A DNA stretch of 64,000 nucleotides, from positions 2,377,285 through 2,441,284 of the forward strand of contig VZQC01006876.1 in NCBI GenBank assembly GCA_009823505.1, in the 5' to 3' direction. Source of the stretch: Rhizomys pruinosus (lineage: Eukaryota > Chordata > Mammalia > Rodentia > Spalacidae). This document shows, piece by piece, positions 59,288 through 64,000 of the stretch (position 1 is the first letter of the stretch; each line of letters begins with the position of its first letter). The notes beneath the pieces were generated by a model. That model made no database searches. It worked only from the letters and a program-made list of their open reading frames with translations, and had not been told where the DNA came from. Made by a program: the position numbers and the translations under genes.

Positions 59288-59431
59288 TTGCCAGGCATGG
59301 TGGCACACACCTTTGATCCCAGCACTAAGAGGGTAGAGGCAAGATCTCTGTGGGTTCAAGGCCAGCCCGGTCTACATATTAAGTTCTAGGCCAGCTAAGG
59401 CTACAAGGAGACCCTGTCTGAAAAGACTGAA

Positions 59432-59503
<72 letters not shown>

Positions 59504-59505
59504 TC
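59288..59505 (+). repeat. B1 SINE with (GA)n tail
   Basis: TTGCCAGGCATGGTGGCACA to AGACCCTGTCTGAAAAGA; (GA)n at 59433-59505. Confidence 0.92.
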
Positions 59506-59506
59506 T

Positions 59507-59755
59507 CAAAAGAACTATGGGAAATGATGCATAGAGGGCAAGTCTCAGGAGAGGACACCAGATAGCACCAGGGTGGCTGTCTATGCTGGTGGTGGTGGGA
59601 ACCACTCTAAGCTTTAGAAAGTAAGTTTCAGCACATACAGCAATGTGACCTCAAATATTCATCATGTAGAAAATCGAGCTTTGTTGTGTATCTGCACCAA
59701 ACTTTGCTCGCAGGACGGTAAAAATCTGGAAACAAGTTGAAAGCGTCAAATCTGC
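59507..59755. other. No gene seen
   Basis: Unrecognised sequence. Confidence 0.4.
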
Positions 59756-59759
59756 CTGA

Positions 59760-59845
59760 TGATGTAGTTCAGTGGTCCAGTACCTGCCTACCACATGCAG
59801 AGCCCTAGGTTCAATCTGTACATAAGAAAATATTTTTAAGTCTGT
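59760..59845 (+). repeat. ID-like SINE
   Basis: GATGTAGTTCAGTGGTCCAG, then CCCTAGGTTCAATCTGTAC. 59850-60130 after it is unrecognised A/T-rich sequence. Confidence 0.65.
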
Positions 59846-60143
59846 CAAATAAGAACTGGCTAATAAATTAAATTTCCATATACATTCTTATGCAGCCGGT
59901 TACCTCTCTATAGTGCTCTAGGAAGATATATATGAGATATCCTAAAGTAAAAATCAATTTGCAAATTAATATGCATCCATCTAATCCAATTCCCCCTGAG
60001 GGAAATCCTGAAATTGTGGATAGTACTAAGCTTATTTATAAACTCTGCATATACTCTTTTTCCTTATTCATACATGCCTCTTCTAAAGTTTAATCTATAG
60101 TTTAGGTATAATAAAAGATAAAGAATAAAAATTTGTAGCAATT

Positions 60144-60387
60144 GGGGCTGGAGAGATGGCCTAGCAGTTAAGAGCACCAACTGCTCTTGCAGAGGACCCG
60201 GGTTTAATCCCCAGCATCCACATGGAGGCTGAGAACCAACTTTAGCTCCAGTCCTGGGGGAATCCGATGGCCTCTTCTGACCTCCGCAGCATTGCATGAC
60301 ACAGGTGCACAAACCTGCATGTAGACAGTACATTCATACACATAAAAATAAAATAAATAAATAAATAAATAAATAAATAAATACATT
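60144..60387 (+). repeat. B2 SINE with (AAAT)n tail and target duplication
   Basis: TTTGTAGCAAT is at 60132-60142 and 60388-60398, bracketing a complete B2. Confidence 0.94.
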
Positions 60388-60399
60388 TTTGTAGCAATA

Positions 60400-60730
60400 T
60401 ACTGAATGTGATGTGATTGCTTTGCTTTTTTTCTCTCCCAAGGCATCTTCACACTATTCTTGCCCTTCTTCATGTGATGGTGAGTAGCATGGACGCTGTG
60501 TCACAGGACTACAACACCCCCCACCTTGTGCTGACATCTGAAGGAGGCTCAACCAGTCACCAAGATGCCTGATGACCATGCGGAACTGAAGACATGGGGA
60601 ATAAAATCACTCATAAGTAGGCACTTCTAAACTATAACTCCTGCCTTCAGTATGATGCCCACCTCTTACACAATTTTTGTTTCTGTGTGCATGTATGCAT
60701 GTTTGTATATGTATGGGTACATCTATACAC

Positions 60731-60733
<3 letters not shown>
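60400..60733. other. No gene seen
   Basis: Unrecognised sequence leading into a (GT)n run. Confidence 0.4.
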
Positions 60734-60768
<35 letters not shown>

Positions 60769-60982
60769 TATGTCAGGTGTCTCGCTTAGTCATTCTTCAC
60801 TGTACTTGGGCACAGTCTCTTGTCAAACCTGGAGCCCTCTGATTTACCTGGCTTGTCCTGACTCTAGCACTGGGATGCTGAGATTACAGGCACGCCACCA
60901 CTCTGGCCTGCTCAGCTTTTTATGTGGGTACTGAGGATCCCAACTCTTTTTATCCACCGAGTCATCTCCTCAGTCCCCACAA
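60734..60982 (-). repeat. (GT)n followed by an RSINE1/B4-type SINE
   Basis: (GT)n at 60734-60768. Then CACTGGGATGCTGAGATTAC, TTATGTGGGTACTGAGGATC and CGAGTCATCTCCTCAGTCCC follow the RSINE1 layout in reverse. Confidence 0.65.
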
Positions 60983-61147
60983 TTTATGTTTCTTTAAAAC
61001 AAGAAAATGGGAGGAATTATGTGAAATTACAAGATAGTAGACCCTGGATGGAGAGAAACCAAAATTGTTTCAATCAGATTGTGGTATGCTTTTACAGAAG
61101 ATAAGAATGAGAAAATTGTACATCGGGTAGAAAGAAGACTATATGCC

Positions 61148-61149
<2 letters not shown>

Positions 61150-61197
<48 letters not shown>

Positions 61198-61354
61198 TGT
61201 GTGTGTGTGTGTGTCTTTTTTGAGACGGGGTCTCCCTTTAGTCCCAGCTGGCCTGGAGCTCACTATGTAGATCAGGCAGGCCTGAACTCACAAAGATTCA
61301 CCAGCCTCTGCCTCCCAAATGCTGGGATTAAAGGTGTGTGCCACCATGCCCAGC
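61150..61354 (-). repeat. B1 SINE, variant subfamily, with (TG)n tail
   Basis: Complete minus-strand B1 carrying the CTTTAGTCCCAGCTGG variant otherwise found in the dimeric SINEs. The (TG)n at 61150-61213 is its tail. AAGACTA(T/C)ATGCCTTT at 61134-61149 and 61355-61370 is the target duplication, so this B1 inserted alone. Confidence 0.94.
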
Positions 61355-61374
61355 AAGACTACATGCCTTTTATA

Positions 61375-62255
61375 GCCCTGATGCAAATCAGAAGCACAAG
61401 GGAGCCGTGGGTGAAGCCCAGCACTGAAGCCCCTGTAAGGAGGCCACACGAGGGAGAGGGAGGGAACAAAAGCCTCCCATGGGCTTCGGGGTGATCCAAG
61501 AGACAGGCCAGCATGCACCACCACACCACCAAGCCAGCACCCTAACCATACAGCAGCATCTCCCCAAGTTCCCTCTCCTTCCTCCAGATAGGAAGCCTGA
61601 TCTGTGGATAGTACTAGGTCTCAATCTTCAGTCCAAGGGAATCTTCAGGCTAAGGTCTCTAAAGAGAAATTAAACCACCCATAATTTCTCATTATGCTGA
61701 GACCTGGTGACATTTGCTTTCCCAGCCCAGCTTGGTGATCTTCAGCTCACCTTTCATTGCCCTTCCTGGGGAATCACCCATTAACGTGCCTCTCACTTGG
61801 CTAATCATGAACTAGGTGGTCAAATTCACAGAAGTGCTGGTTACAAAAGAAAGAAAATGGGGAGGATTACAACTTATTTCATCTATTTGATTATTCATTT
61901 AATTAAATGGAAAAGAAATATGAGAATTGCACACAAAAAAAGACCCTTTTGTAGACACTTCATCTGGGGAACAGATCTGCGAGGGCTCCTGAGACACAGA
62001 ATAAATTTCCAGGATGAAGTAGACAGGTCTGCCCCCACCAAACTGAGTGAGTTGCCCCATAAAACTGAACTGCTGAAAGATCCCTGGGTAGGAGGGCTCT
62101 TCAACTTTGTGGGCATCATGAAAAAAGCCAAACTTTTTTCAGTGAGTTATTAGAACTGAACTTTTTCTTGAAGGGTTTAGGTAGATTTATTCTGTTTCTA
62201 AATGGCCTCTGAACCAGGCAGCTTCTCGGGCCTTTGAAAGCTCAATATGAAATAC
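61375..62255. other. No gene seen; repeat-poor
   Basis: Open frames of 118, 113 and 78 residues have no recognisable domain, and the 113-residue one begins in the (TG)n/B1. Confidence 0.4.
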
Positions 62256-62261
62256 AGGGAA

Positions 62262-62512
62262 GGGGCTGGAGAGATGGCCTAGTGGTTGGGTACACTGACT
62301 GCTCTTGCAGAGGACCCGGGTTTGATCCTGAGGACCCCGGTTTGATCCCCAGCACCCACATGGTGTCTGAGAACCGTTTTTAACTCCAGTTCCAGGGGAA
62401 TCCAACGCCATCTTCTGACCTCCTCGGCATTGCATGACACGGGTGCACAAACCTACATTCAGACAGTACATTCACACACAAAAAAAATAAATAAAATAAA
62501 ATTTAAAAAAGA
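62262..62512 (+). repeat. B2 SINE with internal duplication
   Basis: Full B2. GAGGACCC(G/C)GG(T)TTTGATCC is present twice in tandem at about 62309-62350. Confidence 0.93.
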
Positions 62513-62520
62513 AATACAGA

Positions 62521-62684
62521 GCCGGGCGTGGTGGCGCACGCCTTTAATCCCAGCACTTGGGAGGCAGAGGCAGGTGGATCTTTGTGAGTTCAAGGCCAGC
62601 CTGGTCTACAGAGTGAGTTCCAGGACAGCTGGGGCTACAGGGAGACCCTGTCTCAAAAAGACCAAAAAAAAAAAAAAAAAAAAA
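62521..62684 (+). repeat. B1 SINE, near-consensus copy
   Basis: GCCGGGCGTGGTGGCGCACG with intact CpGs to GAGACCCTGTCTCAAAAAGA and an A22 tail. It is probably among the youngest B1 copies in the window. It lies directly behind the B2. Confidence 0.95.
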
Positions 62685-62689
62685 AGAAA

Positions 62690-62997
62690 TACAAGGAAGG
62701 AAGCAACAGAGAGAGTAATGGAGCTAGGCAGGTACAAGCCTCAAGGGAACATGTGCAGGGCGTTATGAAGGAACAGAAGAGCTGGCAGGAGCCCCATGGT
62801 GGACCAGAGAGGGTCACTGTGCTCTGCACAGCGTCGCAAAAACACACCTGTCAGCCAGCAGAAAGAGCAACTGCTCCGCCTGCCTAAATGGAATGGCAAG
62901 AAGAGATTCAAAAACATAATTGAAAGCAGAAGGCAAAGTTGCTTTTCCTACAAGCTTAACTGTCATCAGCATTTTTCCAATCACTCTTTACAAGACA
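62690..62997. other. No gene seen
   Basis: Unrecognised sequence before a (TTTA)n run. Confidence 0.4.
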
Positions 62998-62999
62998 GT

Positions 63000-63007
63000 A
63001 TTTATTT

Positions 63008-63051
<44 letters not shown>

Positions 63052-63190
63052 TATTTTGGTCTTTTTGAGACAGGGTCTCCCTTTAGTCCCAGCTGGCCTG
63101 GAACTTGCCCTTCTCTGTAGACCAGGCTGGCCTTGAACTCACAGAGATCCACCTGCCTCTGACTCCCCCCCACACACAGTGCGGGGATTA
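63000..63190 (-). repeat. B1 SINE, variant subfamily, with (TTTA)n tail
   Basis: (TTTA)n at 63000-63053, then GAGACAGGGTCTCCCTTTAG (same variant as the dimeric SINEs). The B1 head side is lost after GGGGATTAAA. Confidence 0.9.
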
Positions 63191-63194
63191 AACC

Positions 63195-63495
63195 TATAAA
63201 TATAGAGAACTGCCCAAAAATTGTCATTTCATAGGACCAAGTTCCCAACAGGTGGGGGCTGAGAAAGAGGGGCTGTACTTGCCGTTCACACTCATCCTCT
63301 CTGCTCCTTCACAACATCCTGCTGACGATGTAGGAACAGACTACAATTGACACGATGTGAGCATCTTTAATTACTCCCAGTAATTATAATACTCTGCATG
63401 CATTGGAGGGTCATTATCATTGTAGCTTTGGGAGGATTTAATGAGGACAGATATTGGATGCATCTGGCAGAATCCATAATAATGAGTTTTATCTT
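63195..63495. other. No gene seen
   Basis: Unrecognised sequence. Confidence 0.4.
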
Positions 63496-63499
63496 TCTC

Positions 63500-63690
63500 A
63501 GTACTGGGGTCTGGAGTTTCACACATGCTAGGCAAGTGCCTGACCCCAAGCTATAGCCCTAGGCCTTTCTTCACTTCTTTATTTCAGGGCAAGTTCTCCC
63601 TAAATAGCCCAGGCTGATCTTGAACTTGAGACCTCCCGCCTCAGTCCTAAGTAGCTGGGATTATAGGTCTGTGCCTGTGATTGATTTTTC
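63500..63690 (-). repeat. B4-type SINE (ID + B1)
   Basis: ID core in reverse (CATGCTAGGCAAGTGCCTGA) followed by B1-like AAATAGCCCAGGCTGATCTT and GTAGCTGGGATTATAGGTCT. Confidence 0.72.
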
Positions 63691-63844
63691 ATTCATTTAT
63701 TCTTCCATAATATTAATGTTAGTTTCTTTCAGGCCTCCAAACAAAATACTTTTGAGTGAATTCAAAACTCTTTCTTCATCTAAGAGATCATGCACTCACC
63801 CCTCGAAGACTGTGTGTTCATTCACATGTAATTTATTTTTCAAG

Positions 63845-63920
63845 GCTGAGGATCAAACCGAGGCCTTCATGCAAGCTAAGCATGTGTTCTGCCACTAGGC
63901 CTATACCTCAATCCCCTACT
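63845..63920 (-). repeat. ID-like SINE remnant
   Basis: GAGGATCAAACCGAGGCCTT, then CATGTGTTCTGCCACTAGG is an ID core in reverse. Flanking sequence to 64000 is A/T-rich and unrecognised. Confidence 0.6.
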
Positions 63921-64000
63921 AGTAATATTTCTTTTTTTAAAGATTATTTTAAATTAGGGGATGAGATTAATATATACATGTGAGTACAGATACCTGCAGG

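Overview
The window is nuclear, non-coding DNA from a muroid rodent. It is dense in SINEs of the B1 (7SL-related), B2/B3 (tRNA-related), ID and B4/RSINE1 types, with several L1 fragments on both strands, solo LTR-like elements, a few older mammalian repeats (MIR-, MER5- and Tigger-like) and many microsatellites. The B1 3' half (signature GGGCTACAGGGAGACCC) and the B2 body (GAGGACCCGGGTTCAATCC) differ from the common mouse and rat forms as I remember them. I therefore place it in a muroid outside Mus/Rattus, but cannot name the species. I find no convincing intact protein-coding gene of the host. Almost all open frames are repeat shadows or microsatellite translations.

Layout. 1-7 kb: MLT1-like, B3 and B1 elements, an LTR-like element split by a minus-strand L1 with a 15-bp target duplication, a perfect 26-bp palindrome, and an assembly gap (5819-6433). 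7-15 kb: SINE-poor sequence with a TG-rich tract, a Tigger-like copy, the first dimeric B2-B1 SINE and a degenerate 22-bp minisatellite. 15-26 kb: three more dimeric SINEs and a composite retroelement (LTR-like module + L1 3' end) carrying a full-length U1 snRNA retrocopy. 26-51 kb: mixed SINE, L1 and Tigger sequence with longer repeat-poor blocks (about 33-36.1 and 39.2-40.9 kb), a G-rich tract, a nested B2 cluster, an L1 ORF1 fragment, and a second copy of the composite retroelement (48.4-49.6 kb). 51-59 kb: a near full-length but badly decayed L1 on the plus strand with a ferritin heavy chain retropseudogene inside it. 59-64 kb: more SINEs and microsatellites.

How the parts relate. Nearly everything recognisable was placed by L1-type retrotransposition: poly(A) or simple-repeat tails and target-site duplications of 9-18 bp flank many B1, B2, L1, FTH1 and composite copies. 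The two most interesting objects are non-autonomous composites that seem to have spread as units: (i) an LTR-like module fused to an L1 3' UTR, two copies, each with its own target-site duplication; (ii) a dimeric SINE made of the first ~100 nt of B2 fused to a B1, four copies sharing one breakpoint, three of them long enough to carry a diagnostic B1 variant. All family names come from sequence memory, not from a search.
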